Source: Microbulbifer donghaiensis
GTDB lineage: Bacteria > Pseudomonadota > Gammaproteobacteria > Pseudomonadales > Cellvibrionaceae
Reading direction: 5' to 3'
Length of the DNA stretch: 37,997 nt
Assembly (NCBI RefSeq): GCF_900129095.1
Contig: NZ_FQVA01000010.1
Coordinates: forward strand, 1-37,997
Part shown: piece by piece, positions 1 through 7,860 of the stretch
How positions within the stretch are numbered: position 1 is the first letter of the stretch
How the letters are laid out: every line of letters begins with the position of its first letter
Made by a program: the position numbers and the translations under genes
The notes under the pieces: model-generated
The model's database searches: none
The model's input: only the letters and a program-made list of their open reading frames with translations
What the model was told of the DNA's origin: nothing

Positions 1-319
1 TGTCGATGATTTCCATCATCTTCTCCATCAGATACTGGCGATCCTCGGCGTCTTTGAGCTGTCGCTCCAGCCGCTTGATGGTTTGGGCAGGTGTTTCTGG
101 CTTCTTTGACATGGAGCTGCTCCTGGTGGAAGACCAGTCCAACTTACCATGCTTTCGGAGCCAGACCAGTACAGTGCTTCTACCCTGAATGCCGTAGATA
201 TCCTGAGCCTGTTTATACGTCAGATCGCCTCTTTCGACCTCTTCGACGACGGCCAATTTAAAGCCCAAGGTGTAATCACGCTGGGTGCGCTTTGGGCGGG
301 TAGGAATAGGGGTATCCAT
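1..319 (-). CDS. IS3-family transposase OrfA, partial (3' end outside window)
   Basis: The first 106 codons of an IS3-type OrfA begin at ATG 319 and run off the left edge. The N-terminal half (TLGFKLAVVEEVERGDLTYK, then QDIYGIQGRSTVLVWLRKHG) is the helix-turn-helix DNA-binding domain typical of IS3 OrfA. A basic leucine-zipper-like stretch follows (IKRLERQLKDAEDRQYLMEK) and would mediate multimerisation. In this family OrfA is joined to the DDE-domain OrfB by programmed -1 frameshifting, but that site lies outside the window, so completeness of the element cannot be judged. Confidence 0.85.
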   Translation of the reverse strand, partial: MDTPIPTRPKRTQRDYTLGFKLAVVEEVERGDLTYKQAQDIYGIQGRSTVLVWLRKHGKLDWSSTRSSSMSKKPETPAQTIKRLERQLKDAEDRQYLMEKMMEIID

Positions 320-360
320 TAATAGGTCTCCAAAGTATCAACCTATTTCAGGACGGGACA
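1..360 (-). mobile_element. IS3-family insertion sequence, right-hand end only
   Basis: This is the 5' end of an insertion sequence that continues beyond the left edge of the window. The outer terminus is at 351-360, where the minus strand reads TGTCCCGTCC, a TG-starting end as in IS3-family elements. It is followed by about 30 bases of leader and then the transposase OrfA start. Immediately outside the terminus lies a tRNA-linked terminator copy. The other end and any target-site duplication are not visible. Family assignment rests on the OrfA protein and the terminus. Confidence 0.75.
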
Positions 361-368
361 CGAGAAAC

Positions 369-402
369 AAAAAAGCCCCGCTCTTTCGAGCGGGGCTTTT
401 TT
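369..402. terminator. Rho-independent terminator, extra copy next to the IS end
   Basis: A GC stem (agccccg/cggggct around a ctctttcgag core) is flanked by A- and T-tracts, so it could act in both directions. It is a near copy of the tRNA-Asp terminator at 618-653, and both are followed by the same 3' tRNA-Asp bases. Confidence 0.75.
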
Positions 403-426
403 GTATATGGCGGACCGGACGGGACT
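381..426 (-). repeat. Duplicated terminator plus 3' end of tRNA-Asp
   Basis: This stretch repeats 631-676 with only a few mismatches. Bases 408-426 match the last 19 bases of the tRNA-Asp gene (3' CCA and acceptor/T-arm side) exactly. The rest of a tRNA is missing, so this is a remnant rather than a gene. It suggests a former tandem tRNA-Asp copy or a recombination event in the tRNA 3' end. Confidence 0.7.
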
Positions 427-603
427 GACTCGGGCCGTCCTGGCCCTCGCCCTTCGGGCGCCTCCGCTGCGCTGCGGCGTCCAAATTCGCTCCCGGCGAA
501 TTTGTCGAACGGGGTACTGATTCGGGCCATCCTGGCCCTCACCCTGTGGGCGCCGCCGCATAGCGCCGGCGTCCAAAATTGTTCCCGACAATTTTGTCAC
601 CCG
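424..603. repeat. Two tandem imperfect repeats of about 90 bp with conserved hairpins
   Basis: Unit A (from 424) and unit B (from 516) align throughout, sharing the pattern act-ga-tcgggcc-tcctggccct and a hairpin near their 3' ends. That stem is CAAATTCGC/GCGAATTTG in unit A (482-504) and CAAAATTGT/ACAATTTTG in unit B (574-596), both with the loop tcccg. Both arms changed together, so pairing is conserved while sequence is not. No convincing protein is encoded. This fills most of the gene-free stretch between the IS end and tRNA-Asp. Confidence 0.75.
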
Positions 604-617
604 TGATCCCCCCCATA

Positions 618-653
618 CGAAAAAGGCCCCCTCTTTCGAGGGGGCCTTTTTCG
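618..653 (-). terminator. Terminator of the tRNA-Val/tRNA-Asp unit
   Basis: A long perfect stem (cgaaaaaggccccc / gggggcctttttcg) lies directly after the CCA end of tRNA-Asp on the minus strand and ends in a T-run in that direction. Confidence 0.85.
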
Positions 654-657
654 TATA

Positions 658-734
658 TGGCGGACCGGACGGGACTCGAACCCGCGACCTCCGGCGTGAC
701 AGGCCGGCATTCTAACCAACTGAACTACCGGTCC
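658..734 (-). tRNA. tRNA-Asp (GUC)
   Basis: This 77-nt cloverleaf on the minus strand has acceptor stem GGACCGG/CCGGTCC, discriminator G and encoded CCA. The D arm is TAGTTCAGTTGG and the T loop is GGTTCGAGTCC. The anticodon stem CCGGC/GCCGG encloses loop CTGTCAC, giving anticodon GTC. It is the second gene of a tRNA-Val-Asp transcript and is followed at once by the terminator. Confidence 0.97.
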
Positions 735-783
735 GCATTCCTGATTTCCCTTTGAATAATCTGCCAGGCAGATGAAAGGGAAG

Positions 784-859
784 TGGTGGGTGGTACAGGG
801 GTCGAACCTGTGACCTACGCCTTGTAAGGGCGCCGCTCTACCAACTGAGCTAACCACCC
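784..859 (-). tRNA. tRNA-Val (UAC)
   Basis: This 76-nt tRNA on the minus strand has acceptor stem GGGTGGT/ACCACCC, discriminator A and encoded CCA. Anticodon stem GCGCC/GGCGT encloses loop CTTACAA, giving anticodon TAC. It is the first gene of the two-tRNA unit, about 45 bases downstream of a strong promoter. Confidence 0.97.
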
Positions 860-903
860 GCTTGCTCTAATAACCAGGGGCCTTGCCCCCTCGAGCGACG
901 CGC

Positions 904-931
904 ATCATACCGGATTGCACAGGCCTGTCAA
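904..931 (-). promoter_or_regulatory. Sigma-70 promoter of the tRNA-Val/Asp operon
   Basis: The minus strand reads TTGACA (931-926), a 16-base spacer, then TATGAT (909-904), followed by a GC-rich discriminator (GCGCGTC). That is near consensus. A GC-rich discriminator is the usual mark of stringently controlled stable-RNA promoters. Confidence 0.88.
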
Positions 932-959
932 CAAAAAACGCGCCAATAATTACTTGCGA

Positions 960-3332
960 TTAATTAACTCTCTGCTCGGGCGGCAGGGATACAGAGACCG
1001 GTTGCGGCTCCTCCCCCTCCACTTCGTCATCTGCCATCTGATCAACCGGCAGCCGATAATCCGGTGCAATCAGATGCCCGGCGATTCTCACCGGGCTATC
1101 GCCGGGAATCAGGTCCCCTCCCGGTCTCGCCAGATCTGGCAGATCGTAATTACAGACGCCAGTGGGAAATATCCGCTGCATCTCATCCATATGTTCAGCG
1201 ATTGCCTCAGACTGCGGACCATAGATGCCTTTTGTTACCGCCTTTTCCACCGGTTGCAGGGCGCACTTGAAAACGTCACCCGTAATAGGCGCACCGGCCA
1301 CCTGGCGGGATGTACTGTAGATCGGATACTGCTGCATGCATTCCCCGGTAGGCTTGTGATTCCACTCGCCGTTCCAGACCTCGGCACCAGCGGCCATCAC
1401 ATTGCCTTCACTGTCGAAGCACTGATCGCTGGCATCCACCGGCCTGTTGCTCGCAACGCCGCGCTCCGGATGCTCGATTATGTTTTGCATCCAGCGATCC
1501 ATGGTATCCAGCGCCTCATCCAGCGGCGTGTAACGTTTGTGGCTCACCCAGATCAACTGGTTATCCGTGTGGCCGCGAGCCCGCCGAATCCGTTCTCGCG
1601 CCGAAAATGATGCCGAACTGTGGTGCATATCCAGCTCGCCATCGAGGTAGTGGCGCAAATCGATGATGGGAATCTCTACATCCCCCAGGAATACATGCCC
1701 GGAGCGGTAGATACCTTCAATGGCGTCTCGACTGGCGCGGGTACGTCTGGCTGGCCTGTCCAGGCTGCCCAGTCGCATGTTCTGATCGCTCCACATCGAC
1801 AGGTCCACCGGGAACAGCGAGCCATTCATGAACCACAGCTTTTCATCGCCCTGATTCTGTTGCGACTTCCACCCGCCGATCGTCGCATTGATGCGAAGGA
1901 AGGTGTCGACCGAGATGGACCCGCGAACCAGAGCTTGCAGTCCGAACTGCACGCCCTCGTTATCCCAGGCACTGTTGGCGTAACCGGTCTGGTCGGCGCC
2001 GTAGAACTGCCGCAGATCCTCCCAGTGGGTCCAGTGAACCTTTTCCGCGACGTCATCCGCATAGCTCTTGATGAAATGGACAAAGTTGGGGTTATTGACC
2101 AGCGGCACCAGTCCGCGCCAGCCCTGGGTACACTCGGTCGCCCCCTCAGTGCCATCCCGGTAGCGGCCATCGAACAGCGCCGCGGCCTTTTTCAGCGACT
2201 GGAAGCGGCTCTCTACATTGCGATTGGCTGCGAGGCCCTCAATTACCGTGCGTTCCGATGCGTCGCGCCAACGGGGGTTATCGGCGTCAACCACGTCAAA
2301 AAAATACTCCAGGGGTTCACAATCGAACACATAGATGGTCTGACTGACCATGTCGGGATAGGCATAGAGGGGAATAGCCGCATCGAGCAATCCTGGCGCA
2401 TTTTGCGCGAATAGATACTGCTGAATTGCGCCGCCGGAGCCACCGACACCGACCGTGTACAGCGGCTCACCATAGAGCGCCACAAACTGCTTTTTCACGC
2501 GCCGCGCCGTGTCTTCCGCGAGCCAGATATTGTAGTGATTGCTTGTCTGGTTGGCGTTGGAGAACGCTATCGCATAGCCGCGCGCGAGCTGGTCGGCACG
2601 GCGGGTAATGATATCCCCCTTACTGATATCACCCTGGCGCCGGCCGACACCGACACCGCCGCGGAGCTGATAAATCAGCCGCCGGTTCCAGTTACTGGCA
2701 CGGGGATTCGCTGCCGTTTCCCCGTTCCCCCTCAACACCGCAATGGCATAGAAAAAGCGGTTTATCGTGCCGGTTTCCAGGCGCACGACGAAGTCGGTGA
2801 CTTTACCGTTGACGGTTACCTGATCGACATCGCCGTTTGCCTTCTCCAGCGGATAGAAGTCACCGTCGTTGGTGCTGCGGTAGAAATAATTGACCTGGGT
2901 GGCGTGGCTGCAGTCGCGGCTGTAACCGATAACCTCATCCGTCTTCTGCCCCGTTTCGTCCAACGCAAAAACCGGAACCCCCTCGCGCTGCTGATTATCC
3001 ACCAGCGGCTGGCGGTCGGTGACTTCATTTTCGCCGCAGTAAAACGGGTAAGTGGAGGGGCCAGCAAACAGCGTTTCCACCGGGCCTATTTCGCCGATGG
3101 TGATAGGGAAAGGAAAATACTCCGGTGGGCGCTCCATTACTCGGGGATGGGGTCCCGCGTAGGCTGGCACGGGCAGATGCTCGAGTGCACCTTCTGGCAC
3201 TCCCACTACCGGCGCTTTTGGTGCTTCGGGCAACCTTGGCAGCTTTTGAAATCCGAACCAAATGCCCCACCCCACTATTGCTGCGATCGCAAAAACAACC
3301 CCAGAGAGTAGCCACGCTCTCCGAACCACCAT
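960..3332 (-). CDS. DUF6351-like membrane-anchored alpha/beta-hydrolase-type protein
   Basis: This is a large protein (790 aa) with an N-terminal membrane anchor (LLSGVVFAIAAIVGWGIWFG) and a large exported domain. The motif GVGGSGGAIQQY resembles the serine nucleophile elbow (GxSGG) of alpha/beta hydrolases and matches what I recall of the DUF6351 family. Several Cys residues in the exported part could form disulfides. The open frame extends upstream to 3458, but ATG 3332 is preferred because GGAGG sits 6 bases upstream and the anchor then lies at the N-terminus. The substrate is unknown; an ester or polyester is a guess from the fold. It stands alone between the tRNA-Val promoter and cysC. 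Confidence 0.7.
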   Translation of the reverse strand: MVVRRAWLLSGVVFAIAAIVGWGIWFGFQKLPRLPEAPKAPVVGVPEGALEHLPVPAYAGPHPRVMERPPEYFPFPITIGEIGPVETLFAGPSTYPFYCGENEVTDRQPLVDNQQREGVPVFALDETGQKTDEVIGYSRDCSHATQVNYFYRSTNDGDFYPLEKANGDVDQVTVNGKVTDFVVRLETGTINRFFYAIAVLRGNGETAANPRASNWNRRLIYQLRGGVGVGRRQGDISKGDIITRRADQLARGYAIAFSNANQTSNHYNIWLAEDTARRVKKQFVALYGEPLYTVGVGGSGGAIQQYLFAQNAPGLLDAAIPLYAYPDMVSQTIYVFDCEPLEYFFDVVDADNPRWRDASERTVIEGLAANRNVESRFQSLKKAAALFDGRYRDGTEGATECTQGWRGLVPLVNNPNFVHFIKSYADDVAEKVHWTHWEDLRQFYGADQTGYANSAWDNEGVQFGLQALVRGSISVDTFLRINATIGGWKSQQNQGDEKLWFMNGSLFPVDLSMWSDQNMRLGSLDRPARRTRASRDAIEGIYRSGHVFLGDVEIPIIDLRHYLDGELDMHHSSASFSARERIRRARGHTDNQLIWVSHKRYTPLDEALDTMDRWMQNIIEHPERGVASNRPVDASDQCFDSEGNVMAAGAEVWNGEWNHKPTGECMQQYPIYSTSRQVAGAPITGDVFKCALQPVEKAVTKGIYGPQSEAIAEHMDEMQRIFPTGVCNYDLPDLARPGGDLIPGDSPVRIAGHLIAPDYRLPVDQMADDEVEGEEPQPVSVSLPPEQRVN

Positions 3333-3487
3333 ATTCGCCTCCACAGCTGCAAATTCGTTATCTGGTACAGCTTGAGTATATGTGGCGATGGACGGGCCGA
3401 CGGGCAGTTGGCGCCTGGTTAAACTGGAAGGGGGAACGAAACGCGGACCGCCATTCACGGCAGTCCAGCGAAATTTGTATTAATGGC

Positions 3488-3509
3488 GGAAGCCCAGGGG
3501 TGGGCTTCC
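3488..3509 (-). terminator. Possible terminator after cysC
   Basis: A 9-bp perfect stem (ggaagccca/tgggcttcc) with a 4-base loop lies just past the cysC stop. The following bases are AT-rich (gccattaata) but not a true T-run, so it may be only a 3'-end hairpin. Confidence 0.5.
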
Positions 3510-3524
3510 GGCGAGGAGCGATGT

Positions 3525-4178
3525 TTAGGCGATAATACCGCGGGCCTGCAGATTGGAAATGATCATCTCGACTTCTTCCTCGAGAGTCATCTGATCGGTG
3601 CGCAGGTGCAATTCAGGCGCTGTCGGCGCCTCGTAGGGATCGTCAATACCGGTGAAGCCGCGGATCTCTCCGGCGCGGGCCTTCTTGTACAGGCCTTTCG
3701 GGTCGCGGGACTCCGCCTCTTCCAGCGGGCAGTCGACATAGACTTCCAGGTAAGGCAGGTCGCCCTCGACGTGCATCCGCCGCACCATCTCACGGTCATC
3801 GCGGTAAGGGCTGATAAAGCTGCTCAGCACCACGACGCCAGTGTCGGCAAAGAGCTTGGAGATTTCACCCACACGGCGGATATTTTCCTGGCGATCTTCG
3901 GCGGAGAAACCCAGGTTGGAGTTGATGCCCAGGCGGATATTGTCACCGTCCAGGCGATAGCTCAGCACACCGCGGGCTGCCAGGGCTTGTTCCACGGCGA
4001 CAGCAACGGTGCTTTTGCCAGAGCCAGACAGACCGGTGAACCACAGGGTCACACCTTTGTGGCCGAGAATGCTCGCACGGTCATTGCGAGTCACATCACC
4101 CTCGTGCCAATGTACGTTTGTCGCCTTGCGCTCCACTGTTGTCGCTGTCACCAATCTCTCCAAAATGTCTGATTTCAT
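3525..4178 (-). CDS. cysC: Adenylyl-sulfate (APS) kinase
   Basis: The enzyme phosphorylates APS at the 3'-OH to give PAPS, the activated sulfate used for cysteine biosynthesis and by sulfotransferases. The 217-aa protein has a P-loop GLSGSGKS (about residues 49-56) and the substrate-binding stretch [16 protein letters not shown]. It also has ENIRRVGE, the FISPYRDDR motif and the C-terminal GIDDPYEAP segment of APS kinases. The length is normal for a stand-alone CysC. No cysDN or cysH genes are adjacent. The sulfotransferase at 32953-33804 would use its product, but nothing links them directly. Confidence 0.93.
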   Translation of the reverse strand: MKSDILERLVTATTVERKATNVHWHEGDVTRNDRASILGHKGVTLWFTGLSGSGKSTVAVAVEQALAARGVLSYRLDGDNIRLGINSNLGFSAEDRQENIRRVGEISKLFADTGVVVLSSFISPYRDDREMVRRMHVEGDLPYLEVYVDCPLEEAESRDPKGLYKKARAGEIRGFTGIDDPYEAPTAPELHLRTDQMTLEEEVEMIISNLQARGIIA

Positions 4179-4296
4179 CGGTATGCTTCTTACTGCAGCC
4201 TATATAACCAATGGCTATCAAAAGAATCAGGCGCCTATTATCCGGCAAAGTTACAGGCAGGGTAAAGAACCGGCTTATAGCATCTGCGCGCAGAAA

Positions 4297-4323
4297 CAAA
4301 AAAACCCGGCATAAGCCGGGTTT
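4297..4323 (-). terminator. Terminator of the tRNA-Pro/Arg/His operon
   Basis: The stem AAACCCGGC / GCCGGGTTT with loop ttat is followed on the minus strand by a run of T. It lies about 27 bases past the 3' end of tRNA-His. Confidence 0.88.
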
Positions 4324-4350
4324 CCGCTGCCCGCTGAACAGGCAAAAATA

Positions 4351-4427
4351 TGGGGTGGCCGACGGGGATCGAACCCGCGACCTCAGGAGCCACAATCCTG
4401 TGCTCTACCAACTGAGCTACGGCCACC
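4351..4427 (-). tRNA. tRNA-His (GUG)
   Basis: This 77-nt tRNA on the minus strand includes the extra encoded G at position -1, opposite discriminator C73, the identity feature of tRNA-His. Acceptor stem is GTGGCCG/CGGCCAC with CCA encoded. Anticodon stem CAGGA/TCCTG encloses loop TTGTGGC, giving anticodon GTG. It is the last gene of the Pro-Arg-His unit. Confidence 0.97.
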
Positions 4428-4490
4428 ATAAAAGTGATATGTAATCAGCACCTTGTGGCAGTGCCGATATCCGAGCATAAGCCCGGCAGG

Positions 4491-4558
4491 GCCAGAGCGA
4501 CCGATTGCAAAGCACAGCTTTGCGGTCGTTCTGGCGCCCATCAGCTACGCTGATGGGC
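4491..4558. repeat. Two adjacent palindromes in the tRNA-Arg/tRNA-His spacer
   Basis: The roughly 200-bp spacer holds a long imperfect palindrome at 4491-4535 (gccaga.cgacc...gcaaagc aca gctttgc ggtcg..ctggc) and, directly after it, a perfect 9-bp stem at 4536-4558 (gcccatcag/ctgatgggc). The short string gccaccataaaag next to tRNA-His recurs just before tRNA-Arg at about 4618, suggesting local duplication. These structures would be transcribed within the tRNA precursor. Confidence 0.65.
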
Positions 4559-4632
4559 CGGATTAGTCCTGCGACTACAAGCCGGCAGCGGACCATTTCG
4601 AATCCGCCAGACTCAAAGCCACCATAAAAGGT

Positions 4633-4709
4633 TGGCACGCCCGGCAGGACTCGAACCTGCGACCATCCGCTTAGAAGGCGGATGCTCTATCCAGCTGAGC
4701 TACGGGCGC
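4633..4709 (-). tRNA. tRNA-Arg (UCU)
   Basis: This 77-nt tRNA on the minus strand has acceptor stem GCGCCCG/CGGGCGT (one G-U pair), discriminator G and encoded CCA. Anticodon stem TCCGC/GCGGA encloses loop CTTCTAA, giving anticodon TCT, which reads AGA/AGG. It is the middle gene of the operon. Confidence 0.97.
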
Positions 4710-4731
4710 AAGGTAAACCCGGTAAACGTTT

Positions 4732-4808
4732 TGGTCGGGGCAGAGGGATTCGAACCCCCGACATCCTGCTCCCAAAGCAGGCGCGCTACCAGACTGCGCT
4801 ATGCCCCG
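4732..4808 (-). tRNA. tRNA-Pro (UGG)
   Basis: This 77-nt tRNA on the minus strand has acceptor stem CGGGGCA/TGCCCCG, discriminator A and encoded CCA. Anticodon stem CCTGC/GCAGG encloses loop TTTGGGA, giving anticodon TGG. It is the first gene of the Pro-Arg-His unit. Confidence 0.97.
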
Positions 4809-4894
4809 TAAACTTCTTCCATCGCTGGGGTCGCGTCTCGCGAACAACCGCTATAGAGCAGTTCCGAAGGCCGCCTCCCTTGCGAAGAGCGCGC

Positions 4895-4923
4895 ATAATA
4901 CTGACAGCCCCCATGGGAGTCAA
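4895..4923 (-). promoter_or_regulatory. Sigma-70 promoter of the tRNA-Pro/Arg/His operon
   Basis: The minus strand reads TTGACT (4923-4918), a 17-base spacer, TATTAT (4900-4895), then a GCGCGC discriminator. Transcription would start near 4888, about 80 bases before tRNA-Pro. The rest of the gap up to folD at 5162 shows no gene; a TATATAAG box near 4962 could serve folD but has no good -35 partner. Confidence 0.87.
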
Positions 4924-5161
4924 CGGCGCTAAGCTATTCTTTTTGCAGAAGTTTAGCCCCTCTATATAAGGCTGTGACCAAGTAGGGAAATTATTCGCTG
5001 CCTGTGCGAAAATAGCGCCCTTCAAAAATCCGGGCCGGGCAGCAATTTACCGGTTCTTCTGTAGTTGCGGCCTCAGGCCGGTGTCGCCTGTGATCAGACC
5101 GCTACTGGAGACCCTCCCCGGCCAGTTGGTCCACGATTCTTATTTGTTTGAGATTTCACCT

Positions 5162-6007
5162 ATGTCTGCACTGGTTCTGGACGGCAAAGCCCTGGCACAG
5201 AAAACGGAAGAGGAACTGTCGGCCCGCGTGGCCGCGCTGAAAGAGAAGAGCGGTGGCCAGACCCCGATCCTGGCAACCATCCTCGTCGGTGACGATCCCG
5301 CCTCCGCCACCTATGTAAAGATGAAGGGTAACGCCTGTCGCCGCGTCGGCATGGACTCCCTGCAGGTAGAGCTGCCCTCCTCCACCACTACCGAACAGTT
5401 GCTGGCCAAGATCGAAGAACTGAATGCCAACCCGAATGTACACGGCATTCTGCTGCAGCACCCGGTGCCGGCGCAGATCGACGAGCGCGCCTGCTTTGAC
5501 GCGATCAGCCTGGAAAAGGACGTGGATGGCGTCACCTGCCTCGGTTTCGGCCGTATGGCCATGGGCGAGGAAGCCTATGGCTGCGCGACCCCCAAGGGCA
5601 TCATGCGCCTGCTGGAAGCCTACAAAATTGAACTCGCCGGCAAGCACGCCGTTGTCGTGGGTCGCAGCCCGATCCTGGGCAAGCCGATGGCGGCCATGCT
5701 GCTGAACGCCAACGCCACCGTGACCATCTGCCACTCCCGCACCCAGGACCTGGCCGACCATATTCGTCGCGCCGACATCATCGTTGGTGCGGTCGGCAAA
5801 CCGGAGTTTATCAAGGCGGAATGGATCAAGGATGGCGCCGTCGTGGTCGACGCCGGCTACCATCCCGGCGGCGTCGGTGATATCGAACTGGGCCCGCTGG
5901 TCGGCCGCGTTGCCGCCTATACCCCGGTACCCGGCGGCGTCGGCCCGATGACGATCAACACCCTGATCTATCAGTCCGTGGATTCCGGCGAGCGCAAGAT
6001 TGGCTAG
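5162..6007 (+). CDS. folD: Bifunctional methylene-THF dehydrogenase / methenyl-THF cyclohydrolase
   Basis: FolD interconverts 5,10-methylene-, methenyl- and 10-formyl-tetrahydrofolate with NADP+. The 281-aa protein shows the SxxYxxxK catalytic signature (SATYVKMK, Tyr51/Lys55), [14 protein letters not shown], the dinucleotide-binding [13 protein letters not shown] and the C-terminal [10 protein letters not shown]. The open frame extends upstream to 5081, but ATG 5162 matches the usual FolD N-terminus. The active-site loop reads QHPVP where E. coli has QLPLP, so this may belong to a different FolD subgroup from the common enterobacterial one. It overlaps rsuA by 8 bases. Confidence 0.93.
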   Translation: MSALVLDGKALAQKTEEELSARVAALKEKSGGQTPILATILVGDDPASATYVKMKGNACRRVGMDSLQVELPSSTTTEQLLAKIEELNANPNVHGILLQHPVPAQIDERACFDAISLEKDVDGVTCLGFGRMAMGEEAYGCATPKGIMRLLEAYKIELAGKHAVVVGRSPILGKPMAAMLLNANATVTICHSRTQDLADHIRRADIIVGAVGKPEFIKAEWIKDGAVVVDAGYHPGGVGDIELGPLVGRVAAYTPVPGGVGPMTINTLIYQSVDSGERKIG

Positions 6008-6704
6008 CGCAATCCGCCTCGATAAAGCGGTAAGTCAGGTCACCGATCTCTCCCGCGCCGAAGTAAAGCGCGCCGCCAAGGCGGAGCGCATTACGGTCAA
6101 TGGCGAGGTGGTCACCGACCCCGCCACCAAGATCGACATCGCGGATACCCTGTGCCTGGACGGTGAACCGCTACTGGAGCCGGGGCCGCGCTACCTGATG
6201 CTGCACAAACCCTTGGGCTATGTCTGCGCGACCAAGGACAGCGAGCACCCCACGGTGCTCGACCTTATCGACGAGCCCAACAAGCACAAACTGCATATCG
6301 CCGGGCGCCTGGACATCGACACCACGGGACTGGTGCTGCTGACCGATGACGGCCAGTGGTCCCACATGGTCACGTCCCCGCGCCGCCATTGCGACAAGAC
6401 CTACTACGCTCACCTGGCCGATCGTATCGGGGAAGATGCCGTGGAAAAGTTTGCCAAGGGCATCTGGCTGGACAACGAAAAGAAAAGAACCAAACCGGCC
6501 AGGCTGGAAATACTCTTTGCCAACGAAGTGCGCATCACCATCAGTGAAGGGCGCTACCACCAGGTAAAACGCATGTTCGCCGCGCTCGGCAACAAGGTTC
6601 TCGAACTTCACCGGGAGCGGATCGGCGACATCGTGCTGAGCGATGATCTCGAGGAAGGGGATTACCGCTACCTGACCCCGGAAGAAGTCGCCTCGGTAGA
6701 ATAA
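6000..6704 (+). CDS. rsuA: 16S rRNA pseudouridine(516) synthase
   Basis: RsuA converts U516 of 16S rRNA to pseudouridine. The 234-aa product has an N-terminal S4-like RNA-binding domain (IRLDKAVSQ...ITVNGEVV) and the catalytic motif [20 protein letters not shown], with the nucleophile at Asp105. It closely follows E. coli RsuA to the C-terminus ([26 protein letters not shown]). The start is TTG at 6000, inside the end of folD, so translation is probably coupled to folD. Confidence 0.92.
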   Translation: MASAIRLDKAVSQVTDLSRAEVKRAAKAERITVNGEVVTDPATKIDIADTLCLDGEPLLEPGPRYLMLHKPLGYVCATKDSEHPTVLDLIDEPNKHKLHIAGRLDIDTTGLVLLTDDGQWSHMVTSPRRHCDKTYYAHLADRIGEDAVEKFAKGIWLDNEKKRTKPARLEILFANEVRITISEGRYHQVKRMFAALGNKVLELHRERIGDIVLSDDLEEGDYRYLTPEEVASVE

Positions 6705-6718
6705 AGGACCTATCAGCT

Positions 6719-6798
6719 TTGTAGGATGGGCAAAGCGCAGCGTGCCCATCACTCCCGTCCGATGGGCACGTCGCTGCGCTCCTTTGCCCATCCTACAA
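6719..6798. repeat. REP-like palindrome (TTGTAGGATGGGCAAAG type), copy 1
   Basis: This is a near-perfect 80-bp inverted repeat with outer arms ttgtaggatgggcaaag and ctttgcccatcctacaa. Related copies lie at 15414-15491 and 25540-25635. It sits directly after rsuA and ends 13 bases before the next gene, so it may serve as a transcript 3' end or an mRNA stabiliser. Confidence 0.85.
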
Positions 6799-6811
6799 AC
6801 CTAGAAAATGC

Positions 6812-7822
6812 ATGGCCACTCTACTCTGCCAGGAACTGCAAAACGCCCCCCGCGAAACCCTGTGGATCGCCGACGAGAACAGCAAGGCACTGCTGCAGCA
6901 AGGGTTTAATTTTGGCGGTGACTTGCTCAGCAACCGCTGGGATATCGCCAGGCTGGCAGAGGGAAAAACCGCGCGCAGTTTTTTCAGCGATTTTCACTTT
7001 GAAGAACTCGGGCGCAACTACCGCCGCATTGTCTTTCCCGTTTCCAAGGAAAAGGCCGTCGTGCACCATGTCATCAACCGGGCCGCGGAGTTTCTCGGTG
7101 AAGGGGGTGAACTGGTACTGATAGGGGGCAAGCAGAGTGGCATAAAAACCTATGCTGCCAAAGCAGCGCAACGCTTCGGCTGCGCCAAGCAACTGCAGAA
7201 ACACGGCAGCGACTATGTCAGCACTAATCCGCTGCAGTCCCACAGCGGAGAAAAAGCTGACGATCAGGGCTACTGCGAGTTGCGTCGGCTCGAGACGCTA
7301 AATGGTCTCTACAGTAAACCCGGACTTTTCGGCTGGAATAAAATCGATCGCGGCAGCGCCCTGCTTGCCGAGCAGTTTTCGCAATGTCTACCGAGCGACG
7401 GCGCCCATGTGGTCGATCTCGGCTGCGGTTACGGTTACCTGAGCACCCAGCTGGCCGCGCAGGGAAACTACCACTTCACCGCTACCGACAACAACGCCGC
7501 AGCGCTGATTGCCTGCCGAGAAAATTTCGCGGATCGGAACCTGGACGGTGCCGTGGTGCCATCAGATGCAGGCGCAGAACTGGAAACCAATATCGCCGAC
7601 CTGTTGATTTGCAATCCGCCTTTTCACCAGGGTTTTCAGGTGGAAGGGGATCTCACCGATCGCTTCCTGCGCCAGAGCGCGCGGCTGTTAAAAAACAGCG
7701 GATACGCGCTGTTTGTCGTCAACGAATTTATTCCATTGGCACGGAAAGGACGCGACCACTTCGCCACTGTGGAGCAGTTGGCTAATGAGCAGGGATTTTG
7801 CGTGTATCGCCTGAGCCAGTAA
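6812..7822 (+). CDS. RsmC-like class I rRNA guanine-N2 methyltransferase
   Basis: The 336-aa protein has the two-domain layout of RsmC/RlmG enzymes: a degenerate N-terminal methyltransferase-like half and an active C-terminal half. The C-terminal half has the SAM motif VVDLGCGYGYLS (about residue 200), FTATDNN and the catalytic NPPFH motif (about residue 268). The LFGWNKIDRGSALL segment before motif I is typical of RsmC (m2G1207 of 16S rRNA). RlmG (23S) remains an alternative without an alignment. It follows rsuA across the REP element, and both genes concern rRNA modification. Confidence 0.82.
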   Translation: MATLLCQELQNAPRETLWIADENSKALLQQGFNFGGDLLSNRWDIARLAEGKTARSFFSDFHFEELGRNYRRIVFPVSKEKAVVHHVINRAAEFLGEGGELVLIGGKQSGIKTYAAKAAQRFGCAKQLQKHGSDYVSTNPLQSHSGEKADDQGYCELRRLETLNGLYSKPGLFGWNKIDRGSALLAEQFSQCLPSDGAHVVDLGCGYGYLSTQLAAQGNYHFTATDNNAAALIACRENFADRNLDGAVVPSDAGAELETNIADLLICNPPFHQGFQVEGDLTDRFLRQSARLLKNSGYALFVVNEFIPLARKGRDHFATVEQLANEQGFCVYRLSQ

Positions 7823-7860
7823 CAGCGCCCGACACCCTTCCCTTTGCACTCGTCTGAGAC

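Noticed and set aside
343..857. Minus-strand open frames across the repeats and tRNA genes
   Set aside because: They translate tRNA and terminator sequence, a common annotation artefact.
915..2414. Plus-strand open frames opposite the DUF6351-like gene
   Set aside because: They overlap a single long minus-strand gene with a good ribosome site and a membrane anchor, and their translations show no domain.
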